Source of the DNA: Microbispora rosea
GTDB taxonomy: Bacteria > Actinomycetota > Actinomycetes > Streptosporangiales > Streptosporangiaceae
DNA: 64,000 nucleotides
Direction of reading: 5' to 3'
Assembly: GCF_900156315.1 (NCBI RefSeq)
Contig: NZ_FTNI01000008.1
Coordinates: forward strand, 124,001-188,000
The position numbers and the translations under genes were made by a program. Numbering within the stretch: position 1 is the stretch's first letter; every line of letters begins with the position of its first letter. A model generated the notes under the pieces. The model did no database searches and was not told the DNA's origin. It saw only the letters and a program-made list of their open reading frames with translations. Positions 52,518-61,704 of this stretch are shown in pieces.

Positions 52518-54305
52518 ATGGGGATGGACGGCGACGGCCCCGGCGGTGGCCGGCCAGGGCCGAGGACGAAGGCGTCCCTGGGGGAGCGCGCCTCCTGGCG
52601 GCTGCTGTTCGGCCAGGTGCGCCCGCACCGGCGGGTGCTCCTGCTGGGCGGCCTGCTGAGCCTCGTCGGCAGTCTCACCGGGCTCGCCATGCCGGTCATG
52701 GCCAAGCGGGTGATCGACACGTTCGGCGAGGGCGGCGCGCTGGTGGGCCCGGTGCTCGGGCTGTCGCTCGCGGTCCTGGCCGGCGCGTTGATCTCCGCGG
52801 CCGGGCGGTTCCTGCTGGAGCGGATGGGCGAGACGATCGTGCTCGACTCGCGCCGCGGCCTGGTGGACCGCATCCTGCGGCTCAGGGTCTCCGACGTGGA
52901 CCGGCTCAAGCCCGGCGACCTGCTGTCGCGGGTCGGCTCCGACACCACGCTGCTGCGCGCCGTCTGCACGGACGCGCTGGCCTCGCTGGTCGGCTCCGTC
53001 TTCACGTTCCTGGGCGCCGCCGTGATGATGGCGATCATGGACGGCCTGCTGCTGGTCGTCACGCTCGCCGTCGTCGCGCTGGTCGGGCTCCTGGGCGTGG
53101 TCATCGCCCCGCGCATCCGCCGCGCCTCCCTGCAGGCGCAGGAGGCGCTCGGTGAGATGGGCTCGGTGCTCGACCGCGCCCTCCAGGCGTTCCGTACGGT
53201 CAAGGCCGGCGGGGCGGAGGCGCGGGAGATCGCGGCGGTGGGCGCGGCGGCCGCCGAGGCGCGTGACCGGGGTGTGGCCGCCGCGGCATGGACGTCGCTG
53301 GCCGGGATCGGCGCGTGGATGTCGATCCAGCTCGCGTTCCTCGCGGTGCTGGGGGTCGGCGGCGCACGGGTGGCGGCGGGGGAGATGGAGATCTCCGCCC
53401 TGATCGCGTTCCTCATGTACCTCTTCTACCTGGTCTCCCCGATCGGCCAGATCGTCCAGAGCCTCACGCAGATCCAGAACGGCCTGGCCGCGGTGACCCG
53501 CATCCAGGAGATCGCCGCGCTGCCCACCGAGCCTGCCGCCGCCCCCGTGACGCGGACGCGAGGCGAGCCCGTCGGGGTGACGTTCTCCGGGGTCGTCTTC
53601 CGCTATGGCGAGGACCGGCCGGTGGTCCACCAGGGTGTGACGTTCGAGGTGCCCGCCGGCGGCATGACCGCGCTGGTCGGCCCTTCGGGTGCGGGCAAGT
53701 CGACGGTCTTCGGTCTCATCGAGCGGTTCTACGAGCCGCAGGAGGGATCGATCACCGTCGGCGGGCGGGACATCCGCGACTGGCCGCTCGGCGAGCTGCG
53801 GGCGATGCTCGGCTACGTCGAGCAGGACGCGCCCGTGCTCGCGGGGACGTTGCGGGAGAACCTCGTCTTCGGCGCGCCCGGCGCGACCGGCGAGGAGATC
53901 GCTCAGGCACTCGCCCGTACGCGCCTGGACGACCTGGTCGAGCGGCTGCCCGAGGGACTGGAGACGCCGGTCGGCCATCGCGGCGTCCTGCTGTCGGGCG
54001 GCGAGCGGCAGCGGGTCGCCATCGCCAGGGCGCTGCTGCGCAGGCCCCGGCTGCTGCTGCTCGACGAGGCGACCTCCCAGCTCGACGCGGTCAACGAGTT
54101 GCGGCTGCGGGAGGTCGTGGCGGAGGTGGCGCGCGAGACGACGGTCCTGGTGATCGCCCACCGCCTGTCCACCGTGACCGGCGCCGACCGGATCGTGGTG
54201 ATGGAGGCCGGTCGCGTGCGGGCCTGGGGCACCCACGACGAGCTGGTCGCGGCCGACGAGCTCTATCGCGAGCTCGCCGCCACGCAGTTCCTCGTCTCGT
54301 CCTGA
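52518..54305 (+). CDS. ABC transporter, fused permease/ATPase (type IV exporter)
   Basis: A 595-residue half-transporter with AGGGGG before the ATG. Six membrane helices lie in residues 35-335 and the ATPase in about 355-590: Walker A VGPSGAGKST, Q-loop YVEQDAPVLA, signature LLSGGERQRVAIARALL, Walker B LLLLDEATSQLD, H-loop VIAHRLS. It probably works as a homodimer, or with a partner encoded elsewhere. Substrate unknown (lipid, drug or peptide). It is followed by a terminator hairpin and an independent hydrolase gene. Confidence 0.92.
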   Translation: MGMDGDGPGGGRPGPRTKASLGERASWRLLFGQVRPHRRVLLLGGLLSLVGSLTGLAMPVMAKRVIDTFGEGGALVGPVLGLSLAVLAGALISAAGRFLLERMGETIVLDSRRGLVDRILRLRVSDVDRLKPGDLLSRVGSDTTLLRAVCTDALASLVGSVFTFLGAAVMMAIMDGLLLVVTLAVVALVGLLGVVIAPRIRRASLQAQEALGEMGSVLDRALQAFRTVKAGGAEAREIAAVGAAAAEARDRGVAAAAWTSLAGIGAWMSIQLAFLAVLGVGGARVAAGEMEISALIAFLMYLFYLVSPIGQIVQSLTQIQNGLAAVTRIQEIAALPTEPAAAPVTRTRGEPVGVTFSGVVFRYGEDRPVVHQGVTFEVPAGGMTALVGPSGAGKSTVFGLIERFYEPQEGSITVGGRDIRDWPLGELRAMLGYVEQDAPVLAGTLRENLVFGAPGATGEEIAQALARTRLDDLVERLPEGLETPVGHRGVLLSGGERQRVAIARALLRRPRLLLLDEATSQLDAVNELRLREVVAEVARETTVLVIAHRLSTVTGADRIVVMEAGRVRAWGTHDELVAADELYRELAATQFLVSS

Positions 54306-54483
54306 CCGGTGGGCCGACGATCTCCGCAGACGCCGATGGCGAAGCCGTGAGCAGCCCTTACACCGGGCCACAGCTTCTTTCGACCGATGACCGGGAAGGT
54401 CGGTGGTGCGTAACCTCTCCTTCACCACCGCCCGGTCTCCGGTGCCATCGCGCGTGCGGGCGCGTCCGGTGACCCGGGTCGGA

Positions 54484-54522
54484 GGCGGGGCGCTCCGGCC
54501 GGTCAGGCCGGGGCGCCCCGCC
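54484..54522 (+). terminator. Strong hairpin after the ABC transporter
   Basis: GGCGGGGCGC-T-CCGGCC (54484-54500) pairs with GGCCGG-G-GCGCCCCGCC (54506-54522), a 17-bp stem with one G-T wobble and a five-base loop, 180 bp after the stop. Confidence 0.65.
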
Positions 54523-54600
54523 GCTTACCTCCCACGTAATCGATCTTCTGAGCTCGCCCGGCCAGACTCCGGTTGTCGATCCGAGACAGCGGGAGTGGAC

Positions 54601-55419
54601 ATGTTCTTCGAGACCTTCGACGGCACGCGGCTGGCCTATGAGGACTACGGACAGGGCGAGCCGATTCTTTTCCTGGCGAGCTGGGTGCTGCACAGCGACA
54701 TGTGGGAGTACCAGCTTCCGTTCTTCGTCGAGCGCGGCTACCGCTGCGTGACGCTGGACCGGCGCGGGCACGGCCGCTCCGACCGTCCCTCCACGGGTTA
54801 CGACCTGGACAGTCTGGCGGACGACGTGGCCGCCCTGATCGAGCACCTCGGCCTGCGCCGCGTGACCCTGGTCGGCCACTCGGCCGGGGGCGCCGAGGTC
54901 GCCCGCTACCTGGCCAGGCACGGCGAGGAGCGCGTGGCCAGGGTCGCGTTCGTCTCCGCCGTCCTGCCGTTCCTCAAGCGGACCGCGGACAACCCGGAGG
55001 GCGCCCCCGAGGAGGCGCTGCGGGCGACGCTCGCCCAGTTCGCGACCGACCGGCCGAAGTGGTTCACCCGGCAGGCGCAGGTGTGGTTCGCCACGCACCT
55101 CGGCAACGACGTCTCCCCGGCGCTGGTCGACTGGACGCTCGCGCAGTGCCTGTCGGCCTCGCCGTGGGCGACGTCGCGCGTGTTCGAGGCGCTCTACCAC
55201 GCCGACCACCGGGACGGGCTGCGCGCGATCACCGTTCCGGCGCTCGTCGTGCACGGCGCGGCCGACATGTCGGCGCGGGTCGAGGTGACCGGCCGTCGTA
55301 CGGCCGCCCTCGTGCCCGGGGCGGTCTACAAGGAGTACCCCACGGGCGGGCACGGGCTGTTCGTGACCCACAAGGACGCCCTGAACGACGACCTGCTGGC
55401 CTTCCTCAAGAACGGTTAG
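54601..55419 (+). CDS. Alpha/beta hydrolase (haloperoxidase-like)
   Basis: A 272-residue enzyme; the ATG at 54601 follows GGGAG. The N-terminus MFFETFDGTRLAYEDYGQGE, DRRGHGRSDRP, nucleophile Ser in VGHSAGGAEVA, acid in VHGAADMSARV, and late His in GGHGLFVTHKD define an esterase/haloperoxidase-type triad. It lies between the ABC exporter and the convergent ABC-2 permease, whose stop overlaps its own by four bases. No pathway can be inferred. Confidence 0.88.
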   Translation: MFFETFDGTRLAYEDYGQGEPILFLASWVLHSDMWEYQLPFFVERGYRCVTLDRRGHGRSDRPSTGYDLDSLADDVAALIEHLGLRRVTLVGHSAGGAEVARYLARHGEERVARVAFVSAVLPFLKRTADNPEGAPEEALRATLAQFATDRPKWFTRQAQVWFATHLGNDVSPALVDWTLAQCLSASPWATSRVFEALYHADHRDGLRAITVPALVVHGAADMSARVEVTGRRTAALVPGAVYKEYPTGGHGLFVTHKDALNDDLLAFLKNG

Positions 55420-56165
55420 CCGGCGAGGTGGCGCATGGAGCGGACCGACCAGGCCAGGGCGGGCACCGCGAGCACCGCCATCAAGGCGAACGCGAGCACG
55501 ACGTGGCCGCCCGCGAGGTCGCCGGCGAACAGCGCCCGCCCGGCCTCGACCGCGTGGTAGAGCGGGTTGACCTGGGCCACCGTCCGCATCCACGGCGGGG
55601 CGAGCGACATCGGCAGCAGGATGCCGGTGAACAGGATCAGCGGCAGCGCGAAGAACTGCAGGATCTGCGACATTCCGTTCTCGTCCCGCACGGCCAGGGC
55701 CAGGCCGTACGACAGGCCGGAGGCGAACAGGCCGGTCAGGGCCATGAGCAGGAGCATCAGGGCGACGCCCGGCAGGCTGGGCCGCATGCCCATGAGCAGC
55801 GCCACCACGATGATCAGCACGGCCTGCGCCACCAGCACGATCATGTCGCGCAGTGTCCGGCCGAGGACGATGGCCGGGCGGCTCGCCGGGCTCGCGGCGA
55901 GCCGTTCGAGCACTCCGGTGCGGATCTCGGCGATCATGCCGAAGCCCACGAACAGCGAGCCGAACAGCGCGATCATCACCATCACGCCGGGGGTGAACAT
56001 GGCGAGCGTCCGCTCGTCCGGCACGCCGGGCATGGTGTTGGCCAGCAGCGGGGCGAACAGCAGCAGATAGAGGACGGGCTGGAGGAGGCCGAACAGCGGC
56101 CAGAGCGGGTTGCGCGCGGTGTTGCGCAACTCGTAGGCCAGGAACAGGCCGGTGTGTTTCAGCAT
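55416..56165 (-). CDS. ABC-2 type transporter permease (DrrB-like)
   Basis: A 249-residue permease with six membrane helices and the ABC-2 signature region (LPLILFTGILLPMSLAPPWM, then VNPLYHAVEAGRALF). The N-terminal GVLERLAASPASRPAIVLGR loop is typical of DrrB-type exporters. It is downstream of its ATPase (39-base gap) and PadR regulator on the same strand. Likely exports a hydrophobic compound or drug. Confidence 0.92.
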   Translation of the reverse strand: MLKHTGLFLAYELRNTARNPLWPLFGLLQPVLYLLLFAPLLANTMPGVPDERTLAMFTPGVMVMIALFGSLFVGFGMIAEIRTGVLERLAASPASRPAIVLGRTLRDMIVLVAQAVLIIVVALLMGMRPSLPGVALMLLLMALTGLFASGLSYGLALAVRDENGMSQILQFFALPLILFTGILLPMSLAPPWMRTVAQVNPLYHAVEAGRALFAGDLAGGHVVLAFALMAVLAVPALAWSVRSMRHLAG

Positions 56166-56204
56166 GGCTCCGGGTTTCTGTGAGCGGCTTTCTGCGAGCG
56201 GGGT

Positions 56205-57161
56205 TCAGGCGGCGTCGCGGAGCGAGCGGCCGGTCTTGTGCAGGAAGACGTCGTCGAGCGTGGCCCGGTCGAGCGCCACGGACTCCAGGGCCAGGCCCTG
56301 CCCGGCCAGCGCGGCCAGCAGGTGCGGCAGCGCCCGCTCGCCGTCGTCCAGGTAGACGCGCAGCAGGCCGCGGTCGGCCCTGACCTCTCTCGTGTACGGC
56401 AGGCCGTCCAGCACTCGCGCCGCCTCGTCCGTTCCGGGCACGCGCAGGGACACGACATCCCCGGCGACCTCGCGTTTCAGCTCGGCGGGTGTGCCGGCCG
56501 CGACGACGACCCCGTGGTCGACGATGACCAGGCGGTCGCACAGCGCGTCGGCCTCGTCCAGGTAGTGAGTGCTGAGCAGCACGCTCGTCCCGCCGTCGCG
56601 CAGCGTCTTGATCTGCTCCCAGAGGTTGGCCCGGTTCTGCGGGTCGAGCCCGGTCGTGGGCTCGTCGAGGAACAGCAGCGGCGGCCGGTGGACCAGGCCG
56701 AGCGCGATCGCGACGCGCCGCTTCTGGCCGCCGGACAGGGTGCGGGCCGGCCGGTCGGCCGGACCCGTCAGGTCGAAGGCGGCCAGCAACTCCTCCGTGC
56801 GCGCCGCTGCCTCGGCCGCCGTCAGGCCGTCGACCCGGGCGGCGAGCCGGAGATTGGCCCGGGCCGTGTTGTTCTCGTCGACCCCGCCGGCCTGGCCGAC
56901 GTACCCGATGCGGCGCCGCACCTGCTCGGGGGAGGTCAGCAGGTCGTGCCCGGCCACCGTCGCGGTGCCGCCGGTGGGCGCGACCAGCGTCGCCAGCATG
57001 CGGATCGTCGTGGTCTTCCCGGCGCCGTTGGGACCGAGCACGCCGACGATCTCGCCTGCGGCGACCTGGAGGTCGACTCCTCGTACGGCCTCCACCGGCG
57101 CGGCGCCGCGGCGCCCGCGGGGGCGGTAGGTCTTGCGTAATCCCCGTGCGTCAATGATCAT
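56205..57161 (-). CDS. Daunorubicin-resistance (DrrA)-type ABC transporter ATPase
   Basis: A 318-residue ATPase with GAGGAG before the ATG. Walker A GPNGAGKTT, signature LSGGQKRRVAIALGL, Walker B LLFLDEPTTGLDP and the H-loop LSTHYLDEAD are clear. The C-terminal domain (residues 230-318) with LRVPGTDEAARVLDGL and the final DDVFLHKTGRSLRD matches the DrrA subfamily. Pairs with the ABC-2 permease downstream and starts 15 bases after the PadR gene. Confidence 0.94.
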   Translation of the reverse strand: MIIDARGLRKTYRPRGRRGAAPVEAVRGVDLQVAAGEIVGVLGPNGAGKTTTIRMLATLVAPTGGTATVAGHDLLTSPEQVRRRIGYVGQAGGVDENNTARANLRLAARVDGLTAAEAAARTEELLAAFDLTGPADRPARTLSGGQKRRVAIALGLVHRPPLLFLDEPTTGLDPQNRANLWEQIKTLRDGGTSVLLSTHYLDEADALCDRLVIVDHGVVVAAGTPAELKREVAGDVVSLRVPGTDEAARVLDGLPYTREVRADRGLLRVYLDDGERALPHLLAALAGQGLALESVALDRATLDDVFLHKTGRSLRDAA

Positions 57162-57176
57162 CTCGGGCTCCTCGGT

Positions 57177-57716
57177 TCATGGGATGTCGCCGCGCTCGAC
57201 GCGCTCGACGGCCTGCTCCAGCCACTCCAGCTGGGCGCGGTATTCGGCCGCGCTCAACGCCAGGCACTCGTCCACGTGCCGCGGGGCGTCCGCCGCGCGC
57301 TTGGCGTCACGGGCCCGCTCGAAGCTCGCGAACCCCGCGCGCAGCCGCTCGGCCCTCTCCCGTACGACGGCCAGCAGGTCGGCCTTGGACAGCCGGTCCA
57401 TGAACGTCAGCGCGACCTGGAACGGGTCGACGATCGGCATGATCGCCGACCAGTGCTCGCGCAGCCGCCGGTCGAACTCGGCCCGTCCCTCGGGCGTGAT
57501 GGCGTAGACGGTTCGCCCTCGCCCGGAGGGCCGTCCGTCGCCGACCACTTCGAGCAGGCCCTCCTCGGCCATCTTCCCGAGGGCGTGGTAGATCGAGCCG
57601 AAGGCGACGTTGGCCCAGTGCTGGGCGCCCCACAGTTCGAGCTTCTTGCGTACCTCGTAGCCGTGCAGCGGCCCGTCGAGCAGCACGCCCAGGATCAGCA
57701 CCCGCGTCGATGACAT
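57177..57716 (-). CDS. PadR-family transcriptional regulator
   Basis: A 179-residue regulator starting MSSTRVLILGVLLDGPLHGYEV with an N-terminal winged helix of the PadR kind (GSIYHALGKMAEEGLLEVV, RTVYAITPEGRAEF). The C-terminal half is helical (about 95-175), the long-tail PadR-s1/s2 type. No ribosome site precedes the ATG, so the message may be leaderless. It heads the operon with the DrrAB-type exporter. The dyad at 57719-57740 lies just upstream of its start and should be its operator. Confidence 0.92.
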   Translation of the reverse strand: MSSTRVLILGVLLDGPLHGYEVRKKLELWGAQHWANVAFGSIYHALGKMAEEGLLEVVGDGRPSGRGRTVYAITPEGRAEFDRRLREHWSAIMPIVDPFQVALTFMDRLSKADLLAVVRERAERLRAGFASFERARDAKRAADAPRHVDECLALSAAEYRAQLEWLEQAVERVERGDIP

Positions 57717-57718
57717 AT

Positions 57719-57740
57719 TCAAATTTGTATACAAACTTGA
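57719..57740. promoter_or_regulatory. PadR dyad operator
   Basis: TCAAATTTGTA and TACAAACTTGA form a 22-bp palindrome with one mismatch, between the divergent PadR gene and the 112-residue gene at 57756. On the plus strand it overlaps the spacer between TTCAAA (57718-57723) and TATCGT (57742-57747). Confidence 0.7.
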
Positions 57741-57755
57741 GTATCGTGGTCAACC

Positions 57756-58094
57756 GTGAACGACAGACACGAGATCCGCAGGGACGACGACGGCGCCCTG
57801 CTCGGGTACGTACAGCGGGCCGGTGAGGGGTGGGAGCCGCTGACCGTCTTCGGCTATCCCATCGGTGCGGCCGGGCCGTACGAGCGGGCCGAGGAGGAGG
57901 TGCGCCGTGCCGGGCTCGACGTGCTCGCCGGGCAGTGGGAGTTCCTCGAAGACGGCGCGTGGTACCGCTGCGTGATCCTGGAGGCCGCCGCCGGTGAGGT
58001 GCGGGTGCGCCCGGCCGACCACCGCTACCCGCACCACCGCTACGCCCTGACCCTGGAGCGCCCCACGCCCGAGACCCTGCGCCCGCAGCGGTGA
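57756..58094 (+). CDS. Small conserved hypothetical protein
   Basis: A 112-residue soluble protein, VNDRHEIRRDDDGALLGYVQR to RPTPETLRPQR, with no membrane helix or signal peptide. It contains the segments PLTVFGYPIGAAGPYERAEE and WEFLEDGAWYRCVILEAAAG, consistent with a small beta-rich fold. The GTG start lies nine bases after a TATCGT -10 hexamer, suggesting a leaderless transcript, and the PadR dyad overlaps this promoter. It may therefore be co-regulated with the exporter operon. Function unknown. Confidence 0.65.
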   Translation: MNDRHEIRRDDDGALLGYVQRAGEGWEPLTVFGYPIGAAGPYERAEEEVRRAGLDVLAGQWEFLEDGAWYRCVILEAAAGEVRVRPADHRYPHHRYALTLERPTPETLRPQR

Positions 58095-58175
58095 CACGCC
58101 CGCCGCCACCCGGTCGCCCGGAAACCCGGCACGCGGTGTGCGGCAAGATCCGGGCGGCGCTCTAAGGTGAGGTCC

Positions 58176-58862
58176 ATGCGACCCACGGCTCTGATCACCG
58201 GCGCCTCGCGGGGTGTGGGGGCGGCGATCGCCCGTGCCCTCGCCCCCGAGTACGACCTCTTCCTGGGCGGCCGGGACGGCACTGCGCTCGACGCGCTGTG
58301 CGCGGAACTGCCGTCCGCCCGTCCCTGGGCGGTGGAGCTCACCGAGATCACCCCCGCCGACGTGGAGGGGATCGACCGGCTCGACCTGCTGGTCCACAGC
58401 GCGGGCATCGCCAGGCTCGGTCACCTCGCCGACGTCCCCGCCGAGGTGTGGCGGCGGACGATGGAGGTCAACGTCATCGCGGTCGCCGAGCTGACCCGGC
58501 TGCTGCTGCCCGCGCTGCGCGCGGCCCACGGGCACGTCGTGCTGATCAACTCCGGCGCCGGGCAGCGGGCCAACCCCAACTGGGGCGCCTACGCCGCCAG
58601 CAAGTTCGCCCTGCGCGCCTACGCCGACGTGCTGCGCGAGGAGGAGAACGCCCACGGCGTGCGCGTCACGACGATCTTCCCCGGACGGGTGGACACGGAC
58701 ATGCAGAGGGACGTCCGCGCCCAGGAGGAGGGGCCGTACGAGCCGGGAAAGTACCTGGAGGCGGAATCGGTGGCGCGGGCCGTGCTGGCCGCGGTGACGG
58801 CCACGCCCGACGCGCACGTCACCGAGATCACCGTGCGGCCGGCTGGGGGACCCACCCGCTGA
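58176..58862 (+). CDS. Short-chain dehydrogenase/reductase
   Basis: A 228-residue SDR beginning MRPTALITGASRGVGAAIAR (Rossmann motif G-A-S-R-G-V-G). HSAG replaces NNAG, the catalytic Ser lies in INSGAGQ, and Tyr/Lys lie in AYAASKFAL. It is shorter than typical 3-ketoacyl reductases and resembles the general oxidoreductase SDRs. AAGGTGAGG precedes the ATG. It stands alone, upstream of hutF. Confidence 0.88.
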   Translation: MRPTALITGASRGVGAAIARALAPEYDLFLGGRDGTALDALCAELPSARPWAVELTEITPADVEGIDRLDLLVHSAGIARLGHLADVPAEVWRRTMEVNVIAVAELTRLLLPALRAAHGHVVLINSGAGQRANPNWGAYAASKFALRAYADVLREEENAHGVRVTTIFPGRVDTDMQRDVRAQEEGPYEPGKYLEAESVARAVLAAVTATPDAHVTEITVRPAGGPTR

Positions 58863-58941
58863 CGGCCGCGCGAGGCGCGGGGGACGGACGTTCATTACAG
58901 TGGCATCACCGCCACGCCGCCCATCTGGAGGACCGGTGCAC

Positions 58942-60279
58942 GTGACCTACTGGTGCGAGATGGCGTGGCTGCCGCCCGGCGAGATCGTGGAGAGCGTGGT
59001 CGTCGGCGTCGAGGGCCGCCGCATCGTCGAGATCAGGCCCGAGGCGCCGCCTCCCCCCGGAGCCGTGCGGCTGGCCGGGCTCACGCTGCCCGGCCTGGCC
59101 AACTGTCATTCGCACGCCTTCCACCGCGCCCTGCGCGGCCACACCCAGACCGGCCGCGGCAGCTTCTGGACCTGGCGCGAGCGGATGTACGCGGTCGCCG
59201 AGGCGCTCGATCCGGACCGCTACCTCGCCCTGGCCACCGCGACGTACGCCGAGATGGCGCTCGCCGGGATCACCGCCGTGGCCGAGTTCCACTACCTGCA
59301 CCACGGGCCCGGGGGCAGGCCGTACGCCGATCCGAACGCGATGGGTCACGCGCTGGTCGAGGCGGCCAGGAGGGCCGGGCTGCGCATCACCCTGCTCGAC
59401 ACCTGCTATCTGACCGGCGGCATCGGCGACGCCCTCACCGGCACCCAGCTGCGCTTCGGCGACGGGGACGCCGAGCGATGGGCGGCCAGGGCCGACGACC
59501 TCGCCCGGGCGCACGAGGGCGAGGAGGACGTGGAGATCGGCGCGGCCATCCACTCCGTGCGCGCGGTGCCGCCCGAGCAGATGCACGTGGTCGTCGACTT
59601 CGCCCACCGGCACACCGGGCCGCTGCACGCGCACGTGTCGGAGCAGCGGGCCGAGAACGAGGCGTGCGTCGAGGTCTACTCGGCGACGCCCGTCCAGGTG
59701 CTGCACGAACACGGCGCGCTGGGGCCGCGCTCGACCGCGGTGCACGCCACCCACCTGTCCGACGTGGACGTGGCGCTGCTCGGCGGCTCGACCACCCACG
59801 TGTGCATGTGTCCCACCACAGAACGCGACCTCGCCGACGGCGTCGGCCCCGCCCGCAGGCTTCTCGATGCAGGATCGCCCGTCACGCTCGGCACCGACAG
59901 CCAGGCGGTCATCGACCTGTTCGAGGAGGCCAGGGCGGTGGAGATGGACGAGCGGCTGGTCACCGGCGAGCGCGGGCACTGGCCCGCCGCGCAGCTCCTG
60001 CACGCCGCGACCGCCGCGGGGCAGGCGTCGCTGGGTTTCCCCGACGCCGGGTGCCTGGTGCCCGGGGCCTGGGCCGACCTCGTCTCCGTCCGGATCGACT
60101 CGGTCCGTACGGCCGGAGCGACCAAGGCGTCGGCGGTGGAGTCGGTGGTGTTCGCCGCCACCGCCGCCGACGTGCACTCGGTGGTCGCGAGCGGGCGGCG
60201 GATCGTGGAGGACGGGCGGCACGTGCTCGGCGACGTCGGCGCGCTGCTGGTTGAGGCGCTCGCCCCGCTGAACCGGTGA
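58942..60279 (+). CDS. hutF: Formimidoylglutamate deiminase HutF
   Basis: Converts N-formimino-L-glutamate to N-formyl-L-glutamate in the Hut II histidine pathway. The GTG at 58942 follows TGGAGGA by nine bases. The 445-residue amidohydrolase has [15 protein letters not shown] (metal His pair), [27 protein letters not shown], and the metal Asp in [16 protein letters not shown]. It overlaps a possible hutI start. Other Hut genes (hutH, hutU, hutG) are not in the window. Confidence 0.93.
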   Translation: MTYWCEMAWLPPGEIVESVVVGVEGRRIVEIRPEAPPPPGAVRLAGLTLPGLANCHSHAFHRALRGHTQTGRGSFWTWRERMYAVAEALDPDRYLALATATYAEMALAGITAVAEFHYLHHGPGGRPYADPNAMGHALVEAARRAGLRITLLDTCYLTGGIGDALTGTQLRFGDGDAERWAARADDLARAHEGEEDVEIGAAIHSVRAVPPEQMHVVVDFAHRHTGPLHAHVSEQRAENEACVEVYSATPVQVLHEHGALGPRSTAVHATHLSDVDVALLGGSTTHVCMCPTTERDLADGVGPARRLLDAGSPVTLGTDSQAVIDLFEEARAVEMDERLVTGERGHWPAAQLLHAATAAGQASLGFPDAGCLVPGAWADLVSVRIDSVRTAGATKASAVESVVFAATAADVHSVVASGRRIVEDGRHVLGDVGALLVEALAPLNR

Positions 60280-60332
60280 GGTTTGCGCAGTTCGCGGGGT
60301 GGCGAGGATCAGGAAACGTGGGGCCGAGCGGC

Positions 60333-61481
60333 ATGACATCAGTCGTTTTCACGGGGATCGGATCGCTGTACACGGCGGACCCCGAGCGGGAGGAGATCGA
60401 GGACGCCGCGCTGGTCGCGGAGAACGGCGTGATCCGTTGGATGGGCCGGTCCGCCGACGCCCCGCCCGCCGACGAGCGGGTCGACGTGGAGGGACGCGCC
60501 GTCGTCCCGGGGTTCGTGGACAGCCACGCGCACCTGGTGTTCGCCGGCGACCGCACCGAGGAGTTCGCCGCGCGGATGGCCGGGCGGCCCTACACCGCGG
60601 GCGGCATCCGCTCGACCGTCGCCGCCACCCGCCGGGCCACCATCCCCGAGCTGGTGTCCACCACCGCGATGCTGGTCTCCGAGATGACCATGCAGGGCAC
60701 GACGACGTTCGAGATCAAGAGTGGCTACGGCCTCACCGTGGAGGACGAGCGCCGCAGCCTGGAGATCGCCCGCCAGTTCACCGAGGAGACCACGTTCCTC
60801 GGGGCGCACGTCGTCCCGCCGGAGACGAGCGCAGACGACTACGTCCGGCTCGTGACCGGCCCGATGCTGGAGGCGTGCGCGCCGTACGCCAAGTGGGCCG
60901 ACGTGTTCTGCGAGCGCGGCGCGTTCGGCGAGGAGCACAGCAGGGAGGTGCTCGCGGCGGGCCGCAAGGCCGGGCTGCAGCTCAGGGTCCACGCCAACCA
61001 GCTCGGACCGGGGCCGGGTGTGCGGCTGGCCTGCGAGATGGGGGCGGCATCCGCCGACCACTGCACCCATCTCACCGACGCCGACGTGGACGCGCTCGCC
61101 GCCGCCGGGGTGGTCGCCACCCTGCTGCCGGGCGCGGAGTTCTCCACCAGGTCGCCCTACCCCGACGCGCGGCGGCTGCTCGACGCGGGCGTCACGGTGG
61201 CCCTGGCGACCGACTGCAACCCGGGCTCCTCGTTCACCACCTCGATGCCGTTCTGCGTCGCCCTGGCCGTACGCGAGATGGGCATGACGCCGCTGGAGGC
61301 CGTGCGGGCCGCCACCCGGGGCGGCGCGCGGGCGCTTCGGCGCACCGACGTGGGCACCCTGTGCGCCGGCGCCCGCGCGGACCTCGTCATCCTGGAGGCG
61401 CCGTCGTACGTCCACCTCGCGTACCGGCCCGGAGTGCCGCTGGTCGCGCAGGTGTGGCGGATGGGGCGCCGCCTCGTTTAG
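60333..61481 (+). CDS. hutI: Imidazolonepropionase HutI
   Basis: Opens the imidazolone ring to formimidoylglutamate, the step before HutF. The 382-residue amidohydrolase ([20 protein letters not shown]) has His65 and His67 in [13 protein letters not shown], the [12 protein letters not shown] segment, VHANQLGPG and the metal Asp in [11 protein letters not shown] chose the ATG at 60333 because it fits the family's usual N-terminus; GTGs at 60276 (overlapping the hutF stop) and 60318 are alternatives. Confidence 0.93.
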   Translation: MTSVVFTGIGSLYTADPEREEIEDAALVAENGVIRWMGRSADAPPADERVDVEGRAVVPGFVDSHAHLVFAGDRTEEFAARMAGRPYTAGGIRSTVAATRRATIPELVSTTAMLVSEMTMQGTTTFEIKSGYGLTVEDERRSLEIARQFTEETTFLGAHVVPPETSADDYVRLVTGPMLEACAPYAKWADVFCERGAFGEEHSREVLAAGRKAGLQLRVHANQLGPGPGVRLACEMGAASADHCTHLTDADVDALAAAGVVATLLPGAEFSTRSPYPDARRLLDAGVTVALATDCNPGSSFTTSMPFCVALAVREMGMTPLEAVRAATRGGARALRRTDVGTLCAGARADLVILEAPSYVHLAYRPGVPLVAQVWRMGRRLV

Positions 61482-61523
61482 GCCCTCGTAACCTGGGTAA
61501 ACGCCTTTTTTCCCGGCATCACA

Positions 61524-61539
61524 TCCTCCTTGAGGAGGA
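61524..61539 (+). terminator. Short hairpin after hutI
   Basis: TCCTCC (61524-61529), loop TTGA, GGAGGA (61534-61539), followed by AAAAGG. It may end hutFI or fold in the sigma-gene leader. Confidence 0.4.
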
Positions 61540-61704
61540 AAAGGAAACCATTCCTCGGTCGTATCCGTTTGGGGAATCTTTGCCATGGACCGGCCGTTGT
61601 CCGGGTCAGAAGCAGGAAGCCGGGGACCGTGCCGAGCGGGGCGGACACGTCCGGCTCCCGGCTCACATATTGCATATCGCGGCGGCGGAACGAGGTGCCA
61701 TCGG

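Noticed and set aside
54358-56541. 727-codon reverse frame spanning the hydrolase and permease
   Set aside because: It crosses genes with clear motifs on both strands; only shadow composition.
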